Source: a virus
Direction: 5' to 3' (one strand)
Virus record (IMG/VR): IMGVR_UViG_3300034095_002511
Location: 1 to 64,000 of that record
DNA: 64,000 nt
Shown here: piece after piece, positions 16,384-25,638 of the stretch
Position numbering within the stretch: position 1 is the stretch's first letter
How the letters are laid out: each line of letters begins with the position of its first letter
Translations under genes and position numbers: made by a program
The notes under the pieces: generated by a model
What the model saw: the letters and a program-made list of their open reading frames with translations, nothing else
What the model was told of the DNA's origin: nothing
The model's database searches: none

Positions 16384-16596
16384 ATGGAAAAAATATTTGC
16401 AGTAATAAGCGTTGCTAGGCAGGTCGAAGGCGAATACATTGTACTAAAGCCAGAAAAGGCTTTTCGTGAATCTAATAAGGCGGAACAATACGCAAATAAA
16501 CTTGCAAAAAATTATACAGAATCAATTCAAACTCCAACAGGACCAATTCAGTGTCTGTGTACTAGAGGCGTTTTTGAATTAGAAATTGAGGAATAA
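16384..16596 (+). CDS. Hypothetical protein (70 aa)
   Basis: A 70-residue alpha/beta-looking protein (FAVISVARQVEGEYIVLKP, then an amphipathic helix, then CLCTRGVFELEIEE). No strong ribosome site is visible, so the start is uncertain. It is two bases ahead of the glycosyltransferase ATG. Confidence 0.5.
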   Translation: MEKIFAVISVARQVEGEYIVLKPEKAFRESNKAEQYANKLAKNYTESIQTPTGPIQCLCTRGVFELEIEE

Positions 16597-16598
16597 AG

Positions 16599-17321
16599 AT
16601 GAGCGACAATACTTTAGAAAATAAAAAATCAGAATTAACAGTATCTTTAAAAAATTATAGTGATGAGCAAATATCAATCATTATAGTTCATAAAGATAGA
16701 CCCGAATATTTGAATCTTACGCTACAAAGTATTTGTGTCACATCTTTTAATAGTAACTACGAAATCATAGTTGTTGACAATGGTAGTGATAAAGAATCCC
16801 AAGATTTTTTGGATGATATAGAAGGCACCGTTAAGGTTGTCAGAAATGAAAAAAATCTATATTGGTCTGCTGCATGTAACAAGGGTGCAAAGGCTGCTGA
16901 CAAAAATTCAAAATATCTTATTTTTATGCATTGCGATGTCGTAATCACCAATCCTAGTTGGTTAGATTTACTTCTTAATGTAAGCGAATCTACATCTTCT
17001 GGATTTATTGGATTGGATAGTCAAACATATACAGTTGGCAATCAAGATGTTGGTTTCATTACTGATCATCTTATTTTGATGACTAGAGATTGCTGGGATG
17101 ATATTGGACCTTGGCCAGAAGAGTTACCACAAATTGGAACAAGCTTTATTATGACTATGAAATCTCAAAGCAGAGGTTTTAAGCCACAAATAATGAAAAC
17201 CCCAGTAGTTCATCATTATAAAATATTTAGCTTGGGAATCAACGAATATGAAAAGCTTCAAGAAGAAGCTGTTACGATATTGCCAAAACTGGTAAGCCAA
17301 GTTCAATCTAAACCAATTTAG
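16599..17321 (+). CDS. GT2 family glycosyltransferase
   Basis: Typical GT2 order in 240 residues: ISIIIVHKDRPEYLNLTLQS (about 25-44), YEIIVVDNGSDKES (54-67), NLYWSAACNKGAKAA (86-100) and FMHCDVVI (109-116) in the DXD position. The protein lacks membrane segments and is short, like stand-alone rhamnosyl/GlcNAc-type transferases. It ends overlapping a convergent peptidase gene by four bases. Donor and acceptor unknown; the H-x-D-V motif links it to three other glycosyltransferases here. Confidence 0.8.
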   Translation: MSDNTLENKKSELTVSLKNYSDEQISIIIVHKDRPEYLNLTLQSICVTSFNSNYEIIVVDNGSDKESQDFLDDIEGTVKVVRNEKNLYWSAACNKGAKAADKNSKYLIFMHCDVVITNPSWLDLLLNVSESTSSGFIGLDSQTYTVGNQDVGFITDHLILMTRDCWDDIGPWPEELPQIGTSFIMTMKSQSRGFKPQIMKTPVVHHYKIFSLGINEYEKLQEEAVTILPKLVSQVQSKPI

Positions 17322-17788
17322 TCTGGTACTTTTTCTTTTATAAAATCCATCCACTTTGGATGATTATATGTCAAAATTTTATGTTTTGAATAATAATTTG
17401 CATAACTCATCGCAAAAATCTCTTCAGCACCTTGATTTAAAGAAGATTTTGAAATTTCTTTTTTATTCATTTCTTTTTTTGTTGATTTTAAAAGTTTTGC
17501 CCATTCTTTTTTTAATTTAGGCGTTAATTTATGAGACCAAATCAAATGTGCTATTTCGTGCAATGTGGTAAATTCTCTGCTGTAATTCCAAGGGGCAGCG
17601 ACCTCAATTTTTTTTCCATAAATTACACCAACATGTTTTTTATCGCCATTTAAAGTATTATTACCAGTATATTTGAATTTGAATCCATGGATCAATTTTT
17701 TATGACTTGTAGGCAACTTATTTAAAAGCTTCTTTACATCTTCCATTTCTTTTTCTTCAAAAAATAATTTAAAATTATTGGTTAACAT
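17318..17788 (-). CDS. Putative zinc metallopeptidase (HExxH)
   Basis: The 156-residue protein contains TTLHEIAHLIWSH with the HEIAH zinc-binding/catalytic motif and, about 45 residues later, GAEEIFAMSYANYY, whose Glu could be the third ligand of a gluzincin site. AAGG is eight bases before the ATG. It has no signal peptide, so action would be in the host cell or after packaging. It could be a host-directed protease or processing enzyme; substrate unknown. Confidence 0.6.
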   Translation of the reverse strand: MLTNNFKLFFEEKEMEDVKKLLNKLPTSHKKLIHGFKFKYTGNNTLNGDKKHVGVIYGKKIEVAAPWNYSREFTTLHEIAHLIWSHKLTPKLKKEWAKLLKSTKKEMNKKEISKSSLNQGAEEIFAMSYANYYSKHKILTYNHPKWMDFIKEKVPD

Positions 17789-17866
17789 ATATTTGCCTTA
17801 TGCTGATTATTTGTCATTTCAATTGATATATATGTTAGAAACTAACTATTTATCAGGAAACAAATA

Positions 17867-18586
17867 ATGTCTAGATCAAAAAGAAAAGTTGTCTATAAAA
17901 ACAAAAAACAAGAAATACCAAAACCAAACCACGCTTCTACAAGTCAAAATTTTCATTTTGAATTCATGAATCAAGCTCAAAGATTGGCTTGGGGTGCTTT
18001 TGATCAACATGATGTTTTATTTTTACTTGGCCCTGCTGGATGTGGCAAGACGCAATTATCTTGTGCTTTTGCTATAAGTGAAATCTTAGCATTAAAAAGA
18101 AAGAAAATAATTCTAACCAGACCAGTTGTTGAAGCTGGAGAAAGCCTTGGTTTTTTGCCTGGAGGCATAGAAGAGAAGTTAAATCCTTATATGATGCCAA
18201 TGTATGACTGTATGGAGACTTGTCTTGGCAAAGACGGACCACAAAGAGAAATAATAAATAAATCAATGGAAATTGCACCTATAGCTTTTTGCCGTGGCAG
18301 AACCTTTAAAGATTCTGTTTGCATATTTGATGAAGCTCAAAATGCAACTAAAACACAAATTAAACTATTTATGACTAGATTTGGACATAATAGCAAAATG
18401 ATTATCACGGGAGACCCAGATCAAAGTGATATAAATGGAGGCAATTCATCGTTATTAGAAATAGCCAATAAAATGGAAGAACTAAAGGGAGTTGCTGTCA
18501 TAAGGTTCAAGGCTTGCTCAATCGTAAGACATCCCTTGATTGCTGGAATATTAGATAAGTTTGAAGAAATGAATGTAAGGAAATGA
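17867..18586 (+). CDS. phoH: PhoH-like ATPase
   Basis: The 239-residue protein is the compact phage form of PhoH: Walker A LLGPAGCGKTQ, the conserved RPVVEAGESLGFLPG, Walker B VCIFDEAQNAT and ITGDPDQSDI. Family members bind and hydrolyse ATP and are predicted RNA-related helicase-like ATPases; their phage role is unsettled. CAGGAAAC precedes the ATG. It ends ATGA into the 710-residue repeat protein. Confidence 0.93.
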   Translation: MSRSKRKVVYKNKKQEIPKPNHASTSQNFHFEFMNQAQRLAWGAFDQHDVLFLLGPAGCGKTQLSCAFAISEILALKRKKIILTRPVVEAGESLGFLPGGIEEKLNPYMMPMYDCMETCLGKDGPQREIINKSMEIAPIAFCRGRTFKDSVCIFDEAQNATKTQIKLFMTRFGHNSKMIITGDPDQSDINGGNSSLLEIANKMEELKGVAVIRFKACSIVRHPLIAGILDKFEEMNVRK

Positions 18587-20715
18587 TCTATAACTACGAA
18601 GCTACTGGTGGCATTGCGATATATGGAGATGGTGATGAATCTAATGCATATAAAGGTTCAGGATATTTAACTATTTATGGATCATCAATTTGTGTTTGTC
18701 GTCCAAAATATGTATCGGATGGATTTATAAATGCTACAAATACTACATCTTCATTATATAATTTTAATATAGATTTTTTATATAGTTTCTCATACGATAT
18801 TAATCAATCGTTTGAAGCATCTTATGATTTTTCTTATAATGTTGGCGAATTGCCATTAAGAACATTCAGAGTTACTGGTCGTCAATATTATAATTCTGAT
18901 TATATACCATTTTGTGGAATACCAAATGGTTTAAATAGAATGTTTCAAGAACTAATTGCAAGAAATTTGCAAGAAGTTTGTCAATTTCTAAGCGATGTTA
19001 ATTGGACTTGGCCAATTGAAACCATAGAAAGATCTGTTCATCCAATTGAATCTTTTTTTGCAATTGGATCTACTGGCATAGCAACAAATGGCGAATTTGT
19101 TCCAACATCTCAATGCTTTGAACCTGTTCCATTTTCTCAAATACCACAATGTTTACAATTTACCGTTTTACCAACACCAACAGTGAAAATGGGAGTTTCT
19201 ACAAGTGTACTTAAAATGAATGTTTTTGCTGCCACTGGAGGTATTGTAATTGGCGGAAGTGTCAAATTAACATCTTCGTATGTTGGGTCTGGAATAATTT
19301 TATTGTCTGGTTCGGCAGAATTTTCAAATAATTACTTCGGCTACATTGGATCTGGAGATTCTTTAATTTATGGGGAATCTGAACTTGTGTATTCGTATCG
19401 AACATTTGAAGGAAGTGGAAATATAATTGTAGGAGGCAATCCAGAAATTATAAGTCCTAGTTGGAGATATAATGGATCGGGAAGTATCGTTGTTTCTAAT
19501 GATGCTTTGGTGCGATTCAAATTAAGTTTTGTTTCTACTGGAAAAAGCGATACATATCCGACTTATGCTGGGATAATTATTTATGGGGAAGCAGAATATC
19601 CCATATTGCAAAATGCTAATGGTGTAGTTTTAGTTAGTGGGATATCCATTTCAGGTACGCCATATATTTGGAACTATGCAGAAGGCAATGCTTTTATTTT
19701 TGGCACCGCTTCAATTGTGTCGCCATATTTTTATTATGAATCTGATGGAGCAATTACAGTAGGTGGTTCCATATTTGTAAAGGTCGCTTCGTATGCCTAT
19801 GAAGCAGATTCTGGTTTCATTTTGATTGATGGAACAGGCGAGGCTAGAGATTCTTCTTTGGGAGATTTCTGGTACACAACAATATTATCTCCAATATTGC
19901 TAGAGGAATCTTCTTTGTCATTTTTGTCAGGCTATAAATATAAAGGAAGCGGAATAATTGATCTTTCTGGAACTATTGCATCATCATTATTCTTTGCAGA
20001 TAATATTGGTATGGGTATGGCTGTAGAAATTAGTAATTTTGAAGTAAGTTTTTCAGAATCTGTGGATCAAGTAATGATTCCGATATCCGAAACAATTAAT
20101 ACAGCGTGTGGTTTGTGTGATGCAATTCCAAAATTACTTTATTTAAAGCATAATTTTGACAAGGCCACGGTACTAAAGAAATTTTTAGATAACAATGGAT
20201 TTTCATTAAGTGAAAACATTGAAATGTTTTACAGTGCAAGAACAGAATCTTGGCAGAGATCATTTTCTTTTACAGGCATAGGAAGTACAAATGTTGCCGA
20301 AAAATGGCAGATTAACATTGAGTGGTCTTGTGTTAATTATTTTGGAGAAAATGAACTAAGTTCTAATCTTTGGAAATTTTCATTGTATGTAAACAAGACA
20401 AATCTTGTAACTGGTGACGATGTCGATAGTAGAATTTTAGCCTATTTTCCATCAGAGGATATATGTGTTAGTGCAAGTTCGTATGGTCTTGATTTTACTA
20501 TTAATGTTCATTTTAGAGATAATTTCGTAATAAATAATTTTAATGTTGTTGTTGATAATTTTACAATATATGATAGTATAGGTTTGTTTAATGGAACATA
20601 CTGGGATGCCAACACTCTTAATTGCAGAATTTTAGAGAAACTTACATTGTTAGATGTTTCGGTAATCGATATTACTTCAATCAGACCACAGGCACCAACA
20701 CAGTTTTATTTGTAA
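18583..20715 (+). CDS. Large Gly-rich beta-repeat protein, probable tail fibre/virion protein
   Basis: The 710-residue protein holds roughly ten imperfect repeats of 25-30 residues built on Y-x-G-S-G-x-I-x-V-x-G-x-A (for example YKGSGYLTIYG, YVGSGIILLSGSAE, YNGSGSIVVS, YESDGAITVGGS, YKGSGIIDLSG), which predict a beta-solenoid or stacked sandwich. Between the first pair and the main array is a segment (about 50-200) with a distinct sequence, and the last 220 residues form a non-repeat domain. This build is common in phage fibres and adhesins. No signal peptide. AAGGA precedes the ATG. Confidence 0.6.
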   Translation: MIYNYEATGGIAIYGDGDESNAYKGSGYLTIYGSSICVCRPKYVSDGFINATNTTSSLYNFNIDFLYSFSYDINQSFEASYDFSYNVGELPLRTFRVTGRQYYNSDYIPFCGIPNGLNRMFQELIARNLQEVCQFLSDVNWTWPIETIERSVHPIESFFAIGSTGIATNGEFVPTSQCFEPVPFSQIPQCLQFTVLPTPTVKMGVSTSVLKMNVFAATGGIVIGGSVKLTSSYVGSGIILLSGSAEFSNNYFGYIGSGDSLIYGESELVYSYRTFEGSGNIIVGGNPEIISPSWRYNGSGSIVVSNDALVRFKLSFVSTGKSDTYPTYAGIIIYGEAEYPILQNANGVVLVSGISISGTPYIWNYAEGNAFIFGTASIVSPYFYYESDGAITVGGSIFVKVASYAYEADSGFILIDGTGEARDSSLGDFWYTTILSPILLEESSLSFLSGYKYKGSGIIDLSGTIASSLFFADNIGMGMAVEISNFEVSFSESVDQVMIPISETINTACGLCDAIPKLLYLKHNFDKATVLKKFLDNNGFSLSENIEMFYSARTESWQRSFSFTGIGSTNVAEKWQINIEWSCVNYFGENELSSNLWKFSLYVNKTNLVTGDDVDSRILAYFPSEDICVSASSYGLDFTINVHFRDNFVINNFNVVVDNFTIYDSIGLFNGTYWDANTLNCRILEKLTLLDVSVIDITSIRPQAPTQFYL

Positions 20716-20720
20716 AAAAA

Positions 20721-20999
20721 ATGCAAAATTTAATTTTTGATATAATCGTTTTGTTTTTTCTTATTTTAAATACGATAATTTTATTTTATCTTAGTAGCTT
20801 TTTGGTCAGATTGAGAGAAGAGCAAAAGGGTTTTTTTATTGATGTTTTAAATGTATTAGGGCAAACAGAAAATTCTTTACAAAACGCAGAAGCAGATGTT
20901 CCTCTGACGAAAAATTGGGATCAAAAATATGAAGAAGAACTTAATGAGGTTTTAAGAAGAAGTAGGCAACAAAATGGGTTGGTGGATCTGGATCAATAA
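20721..20999 (+). CDS. Membrane-anchored small protein
   Basis: Codons are open from 20622, but the ATG at 20721, just after the fibre gene stop, gives a sensible 92-residue protein: a hydrophobic N-terminal helix (LIFDIIVLFFLILNTIILFYL) then a charged helical tail. No ribosome site is obvious, so reinitiation after the upstream stop is likely. It overlaps the next ATG (TAATG). Function unknown. Confidence 0.55.
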   Translation: MQNLIFDIIVLFFLILNTIILFYLSSFLVRLREEQKGFFIDVLNVLGQTENSLQNAEADVPLTKNWDQKYEEELNEVLRRSRQQNGLVDLDQ

Positions 21000-22015
21000 T
21001 GATAATAAATTTTAAAGATTTTTCGTCATCCAGAAGATTCGGAATTGAAATCGAATTGTCAAATAATTTATCTAAGAAAAAAATAAAAGAAATTATAAAT
21101 GAAAATTCTAATCGTGGTGTTAAAGTTTCTAGATATGCCGTATCTTACGACAATAAAAATTGGCATGTAAAAACCGATGGAAGTTGTGGCCCTAGAGGTT
21201 CTGATGGCCCAAATGGAGTAGAAATAGCAACCTTTGTTTGCTCTTCGTTAAAAGATCTGCATCATATTTTGAAAATAGTTAAAAAAATAAAAGATCATGG
21301 CGGAATAGTTAATGACAATTGTGGTCTTCATATTCATGCGGATGCTATAGATTTGGATGAAGAATCTGTTGGAAGAATCTTAATGTATTGGCTTACAATA
21401 GAGCCAATACTTATGTTTGCCCTCCCAATAAGAAGATGGGATAACAAATATTGTCAAAATTTAAAACCAAAATTCGATTTCAATTTAATTCCTTACCAGT
21501 ATAAAAATTATGGTTATAGGGGAGTTTTTAATATATACAGGCCACAGATAGATGATCATATGGCAAGAAGAAAAAATTTAAATTTAGTTAATTTTTATAA
21601 TGCTTTGCGATTAAAAACGAATTTAAGAAAGACTTTAGAGTTACGATGGCCAGAAGGCTCTTTAGATTGCGAAGATATAAAAAATTGGGTTCTTATGTTT
21701 GTAAGCTTCATAGATAATGTGAAAAAAAAAGATTTTTCATATATAAAAAATTTAGATAAAAACAACATTATATCCTTAAATGATTTGTTTGATATAATTG
21801 GATTTGGTCACGACAATAATTTTTCAATTTTTGATTCAAATATTTATAAAACAAAAATATGGTTATTGAATAGATTTGCAAATAGCGAAAGTATATGTGG
21901 ATGTCCTAGAATTTTGGAATTTTTTCATCTTAGTGATTTGCAAAAATCAATTAAAAATCAAGCTCAAACTATATTAGATAAGATATCAATAAATCAGAGG
22001 TATAACAATGTGTAA
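20999..22015 (+). CDS. Putative amidoligase (glutamate-cysteine-ligase-like fold)
   Basis: The 338-residue protein matches the amidoligase family: RRFGIEIEL (12-20), WHVKTDGSCG, a GVEIAT strand and NDNCGLHIHAD (about 101-111), with LELRWPEGS further on. These supply the acid and His residues that bind ATP/Mg in the glutamine-synthetase-like fold. Family members join a carboxyl to an amine, making peptide-like bonds on metabolites or proteins. In other genomes they are often encoded with cyclotransferase-like proteins; one such gene lies at 41206. Substrate unknown. Confidence 0.7.
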   Translation: MIINFKDFSSSRRFGIEIELSNNLSKKKIKEIINENSNRGVKVSRYAVSYDNKNWHVKTDGSCGPRGSDGPNGVEIATFVCSSLKDLHHILKIVKKIKDHGGIVNDNCGLHIHADAIDLDEESVGRILMYWLTIEPILMFALPIRRWDNKYCQNLKPKFDFNLIPYQYKNYGYRGVFNIYRPQIDDHMARRKNLNLVNFYNALRLKTNLRKTLELRWPEGSLDCEDIKNWVLMFVSFIDNVKKKDFSYIKNLDKNNIISLNDLFDIIGFGHDNNFSIFDSNIYKTKIWLLNRFANSESICGCPRILEFFHLSDLQKSIKNQAQTILDKISINQRYNNV

Positions 22016-22847
22016 TTTGTTGTTTGTTTTTGCGTTACTTTTAGGTTTTGATCCACCTCCCATTGAAGATCCATTAATCAAAAATTTGGTTTGGAATAGA
22101 TATATTACAACCAATTTTACGATTTTGAGCATTGACAATGATCAAGGTTATTGGATGAAAAATAATTTAGAAGATATTAAAATATGGTGTTTAACAAGAT
22201 GGGGATTTTCAGACATCAAATTTTCCAAAGAATGTAGGATATTTTGCGTTCCAGATAAAAACCTGCTTAAAAAATTGTTTAATCTTGATTCGTCAAAAAT
22301 TGAAATTAGAAAAAAAAATGATGAAATAGAAATAACGGCAATGTGGTTGGTATTAGACGATAAGCCATCAAAAGTTTTGCCTATTTATTTAACTGAAATT
22401 ATTCTTGCTGAATTTGAATCATCAAATCTAGTTAAGTTACCCTTATGGTCTAAAAAAGGAATGAGTAGCTTAAATGGAATGATTGATGATATTAAATTGG
22501 ATTTGTCAAATTTAAGTAATGTCAAGATTTATGACATTCAAACAATTTTAAATATGAATGAACAGCAATTTGTTAAATTGGGCCAAGACAAGCAGAAATT
22601 ATTCATTAATCAGTCTGTGGCATTGTGTCTTCTTTTGAGGAAAGAATTTGGAGAATTGAAACTCCATAGCTTTTTAAAAACATCATTTCAAAGTGGCTCT
22701 AATGAATCTGTAAAGAAAGTTCTTGGTTTTAAAGATTATTCTGATTTTGAAAAAACCTATGTTCGTTATATTAATGGTCTGTCTAAAGATATAACAAACA
22801 AAGTAACTCCTGATTCCTATTTGCAAATTAAAAAAACTGAGAGGTAA
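22008..22847 (+). CDS. Exported protein with degenerate gluzincin-like core
   Basis: The 279-residue protein begins with a short signal-peptide-like stretch (CNLLFVFALLLG). The middle has YLTEIILAEF followed about 12 residues later by LPLWSKKGMSSL, the spacing of HExxHxxL...LPxWxxEGxA in peptidase-MA-type proteins, but the zinc His residues are missing. It may therefore be a catalytically dead, exported relative of gluzincins. AGAGG precedes the ATG, which overlaps the amidoligase stop. Confidence 0.45.
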   Translation: MCNLLFVFALLLGFDPPPIEDPLIKNLVWNRYITTNFTILSIDNDQGYWMKNNLEDIKIWCLTRWGFSDIKFSKECRIFCVPDKNLLKKLFNLDSSKIEIRKKNDEIEITAMWLVLDDKPSKVLPIYLTEIILAEFESSNLVKLPLWSKKGMSSLNGMIDDIKLDLSNLSNVKIYDIQTILNMNEQQFVKLGQDKQKLFINQSVALCLLLRKEFGELKLHSFLKTSFQSGSNESVKKVLGFKDYSDFEKTYVRYINGLSKDITNKVTPDSYLQIKKTER

Positions 22848-22849
22848 AA

Positions 22850-23152
22850 ATGTTTAGTTTAATTATTTGGTCATTTTTTGGATTAGTTACTGGATGTATT
22901 GCCAAAGCTATTCACCCTGGTGATGATCCTTTGGGTTGTTTGCCGACAATTCTTATTGGCGTGGCTGGATCGTTTATTGGCGGAATGATCAATTGGCTTT
23001 TGGATTTTGGCAATGCTCCATATGAACCTTCTGGTTTTATTATGTCTATATTGGGTGGTGTCGTATGTTGTGTTGCATTTAGATTTTATGTATTAAAGAA
23101 ATCTCCATCTGGCCCAAGAGATTTCTTTACTGGGAAAAAGATCAATGATTGA
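22850..23152 (+). CDS. GlsB/YeaQ/YmgE-family small membrane protein
   Basis: The 100-residue protein has three hydrophobic helices and the Gly spacing of this family: GLVTGCIAKAIHPGDDPLG, then TILIGVAGSFIGGMI and ILGGVVCCVAF. The family (transglycosylase-associated protein in older annotation) sits in the inner membrane and is often stress-linked; its molecular role is unknown. GAGG precedes the ATG. Its occurrence in a phage-like genome is unusual. Confidence 0.75.
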   Translation: MFSLIIWSFFGLVTGCIAKAIHPGDDPLGCLPTILIGVAGSFIGGMINWLLDFGNAPYEPSGFIMSILGGVVCCVAFRFYVLKKSPSGPRDFFTGKKIND

Positions 23153-23369
23153 TGATGAAATCATCGCATCTTTAAAAAAAAGATATTCAGAAGTGCATCC
23201 TTTGATTTTTCAAAGATCTATTGAGCATGCATCATCTGCTGGAAATCTTTTTGATATTTTAGATACTATGCCAAAATATTATCCTATTTATTGGAATGAA
23301 AAGTCTAAATGTTGGATGCATACTGATGACTTTACATTTCAAAAAGAATTTTTTGAGGGAATAAAATGA
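23145..23369 (+). CDS. Hypothetical protein (74 aa)
   Basis: The short reading frame overlaps the ends of both neighbours, which supports it. The product is amphipathic-helical at the N-terminus and rich in aromatics toward the C-terminus (YYPIYWNEKSKCWMHTDDF). No family is recognised. Confidence 0.5.
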   Translation: MIDDEIIASLKKRYSEVHPLIFQRSIEHASSAGNLFDILDTMPKYYPIYWNEKSKCWMHTDDFTFQKEFFEGIK

Positions 23370-24046
23370 ACAATGTAGTTTTTATTTTTTTTGTTTTGCT
23401 TTTTTCGAATCCGCAACAAATCAACAAAGATAATTATGTCTTGGAGATTTTACTCAATAAAGATGTTGTAAAGCATGATTATATTGATGCAATACTTCCA
23501 AATGCCGATCTCGTAAAGGTACCAGTACTAAATAATCTAATACCAGTGATTTATATTCATTCATTAAATGAAAATAGCAAAAAATTAGTTTGTGATTATA
23601 ACGACAAAGATTGTTTGTTGCACACAAATCAGAAGTTTATTTTATTTTCAAAAAATAAAATAATTGAAAATAAGATACAAACTAAAAATAATGAAGAAAG
23701 CTTTTTGGAAAGATTTTCTTTAATTCAAAATGAAATTAACAAGTTAAAAACACTAAATAAACATATCGAAAGCAACGATGCAATAAAAGATTTTTCAAAA
23801 AATATAGAGGAACTTAAAGCCATGTTATTAGACATTAACAAAAAAAATGAAGTTCTGATGCAATGTATAGAAAAATCACAAACAAAAGAAGAATATAAAG
23901 AAATCAAATCGATGATATCTAACATCAAAATTGAACTTAAAAGTATTCAAGATAAAATTAATTTAAATTTTCAGAAAAAAGAAGACATTTTAAATCCAAG
24001 CTTGCCAATAATTGATAAGGAATTAGTTCCTAGTGAAAATAATTGA
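23366..24046 (+). CDS. Exported coiled-coil protein
   Basis: The 226-residue protein starts with a signal-peptide-like segment (NNVVFIFFVLLFSNPQ). After a beta-like part (about 20-100) comes a long coiled coil (about 110-205) with repeated Ile/Leu spacing. GAGGG lies upstream and the start overlaps the previous stop. Exported rods of this kind can be envelope or virion-associated, but no specific role is indicated. Confidence 0.5.
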   Translation: MNNVVFIFFVLLFSNPQQINKDNYVLEILLNKDVVKHDYIDAILPNADLVKVPVLNNLIPVIYIHSLNENSKKLVCDYNDKDCLLHTNQKFILFSKNKIIENKIQTKNNEESFLERFSLIQNEINKLKTLNKHIESNDAIKDFSKNIEELKAMLLDINKKNEVLMQCIEKSQTKEEYKEIKSMISNIKIELKSIQDKINLNFQKKEDILNPSLPIIDKELVPSENN

Positions 24047-24692
24047 AGAGTTTTTAAATCGAAATAATTTGAATGATATACCTATTGTTCAACATTGCGA
24101 TAATGCTTTTTTTATATTAAAATCAGTTTTTATGACAGAATCAAATAATTATATTTTGATTGATATAAAATGGAACGATAAGCAAAAAGGCCCAGGCAAT
24201 TATATAATTCAATTTAAATCATTTAAAAAATTCAACACTGATTGGTACGAATTTTTAAAAAATAAAAATTACATAGATAGAAATTTAATTTATAAAACCT
24301 TATCAAGTCATATTGTTGAATATGATGATTATGAAAATTTTATTTTTAATTATTTCGATTCACTTTCGTTGAATTATTCAAGTTATATTACGCCATCAAA
24401 TCAGCAAGATGCTTATTTTATGATGTGGGAATCGTTTGTGTATCTGTTTGATTCGTATTTTATATATGAGAATTCCGAAGTGAAAGAAATTTTATGGGAA
24501 AGTCTTGATGTGAATAATATTGCAGATAATAGAATTAAAAATATAGATAAAATTTTAAAGATATTATATAATAAATTCTATTCCCTTTATTGCGTGTGGA
24601 ATGCAGATATGCTTGATATGGCAAACAACTATGCTAATTGGATTGACAAATTATTTCATAATCTTAATTTGAAAAAAATGATTCATATTTAA
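24033..24692 (+). CDS. Hypothetical protein
   Basis: GTG 24033 is used as start, overlapping the previous gene; AAGGA is about ten bases upstream. The 219-residue protein is rich in Tyr, Phe, Asn and Asp and looks mostly helical, with a clustered YFDSLSLNYSSYI region. No domain recognised. Confidence 0.5.
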   Translation: MKIIEEFLNRNNLNDIPIVQHCDNAFFILKSVFMTESNNYILIDIKWNDKQKGPGNYIIQFKSFKKFNTDWYEFLKNKNYIDRNLIYKTLSSHIVEYDDYENFIFNYFDSLSLNYSSYITPSNQQDAYFMMWESFVYLFDSYFIYENSEVKEILWESLDVNNIADNRIKNIDKILKILYNKFYSLYCVWNADMLDMANNYANWIDKLFHNLNLKKMIHI

Positions 24693-24705
24693 CCTTTGAG
24701 GCTTA

Positions 24706-25362
24706 ATGAAAGCTAAATTTGGAGAAATTAAAAATATTAATTTTGTATATCAACCACCTCCAGTTGGTCAATTTGCATTAGAGCCAGAAGCATTTAAGCC
24801 TATAGTTTGGGATCATTGCAGAGAGCAATTTTTAGGAAAAATGACATCTGAAATAAAAGGTTTTTATTTTTCTCATTATCATGAAAAAAGCGAAGATGTT
24901 GCAAGTTTTGTTATTAAATTCGAAAATATTTTGGCAGTTTCACATGAAAATTTTATTTTTTCTAATTTCAATAAGACTGATAAGGATAATATTTTGTGGA
25001 TATCTCCTTCAAGTTTTTGGTTTGATTGCATGTTGAAAAAATCTCTTTTTACCTTAATGCTTAGAGCATCTATAAATTATGATATGAAAATTGATAATTT
25101 TGAAAATTGTTTTTTTGGAGAATTCCAAGAAAACAAACTTATAAAAGAAACAAAAATCGCACTCATTAGATTCATGTATGGGTTTACAAAATATACTGGA
25201 AAGCTCCCAGAAAATTTAACAAATTCTAATTCTACACTTATAAGACATGGATGGCACTCTGAATTTAATTTTGTTAATTATCATGAAATAAAAAATAAAT
25301 TGATTTCGCCTTCTCAATCATTAAGTGATAATTATTTTGGATTTGATTTTCTATGGAATTAA
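24706..25362 (+). CDS. Hypothetical protein
   Basis: GAGG precedes the ATG. The 218-residue protein has a Pro-rich N-terminus (YQPPPVGQFALEPEAFKPI) and a mixed alpha/beta body with no recognised motif. Its last codons overlap the thioredoxin-like gene. Confidence 0.5.
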   Translation: MKAKFGEIKNINFVYQPPPVGQFALEPEAFKPIVWDHCREQFLGKMTSEIKGFYFSHYHEKSEDVASFVIKFENILAVSHENFIFSNFNKTDKDNILWISPSSFWFDCMLKKSLFTLMLRASINYDMKIDNFENCFFGEFQENKLIKETKIALIRFMYGFTKYTGKLPENLTNSNSTLIRHGWHSEFNFVNYHEIKNKLISPSQSLSDNYFGFDFLWN

Positions 25363-25610
25363 CATCAAGTAACTTTGCCATTTTGAGTCATGGAAAATGG
25401 AGAATTGTTTTTTGGGTTCCTTGGGGAAATCCATCTTTTCAACAGTTGACTATTAGCAAAAAAGAAAAATCAAATTATAATCTTATTTTTTGTAATGTTG
25501 AAGAAAACATCGACATTGCACAACAATTCAATGTTTTCTTTTATCCTACAACCATTTTTATAATCAATGGAATAGAACAAAGAAGGATAGTCGGTTTATC
25601 TAAAAAATAA
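25353..25610 (+). CDS. Thioredoxin-fold protein without the CxxC motif
   Basis: The 85-residue protein has the thioredoxin order: IVFWVPWGNPSF (18-29), where FWAxWCGPC is expected, then an NLIFCNVEEN strand (43-52), a helix, and FFYPTTIFIINGIEQRRIVGL (62-82) with the cis-Pro turn at YPT (64-66). Both redox Cys are replaced (Gly25 and Ser28), so it should not act as a disulfide reductase. It may serve as a binding or processivity adapter, as thioredoxin does for T7 polymerase, but that is speculation. Confidence 0.65.
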   Translation: MELTSSNFAILSHGKWRIVFWVPWGNPSFQQLTISKKEKSNYNLIFCNVEENIDIAQQFNVFFYPTTIFIINGIEQRRIVGLSKK

Positions 25611-25638
25611 AAAATTAATTAATTTTTAAAACCATAAA

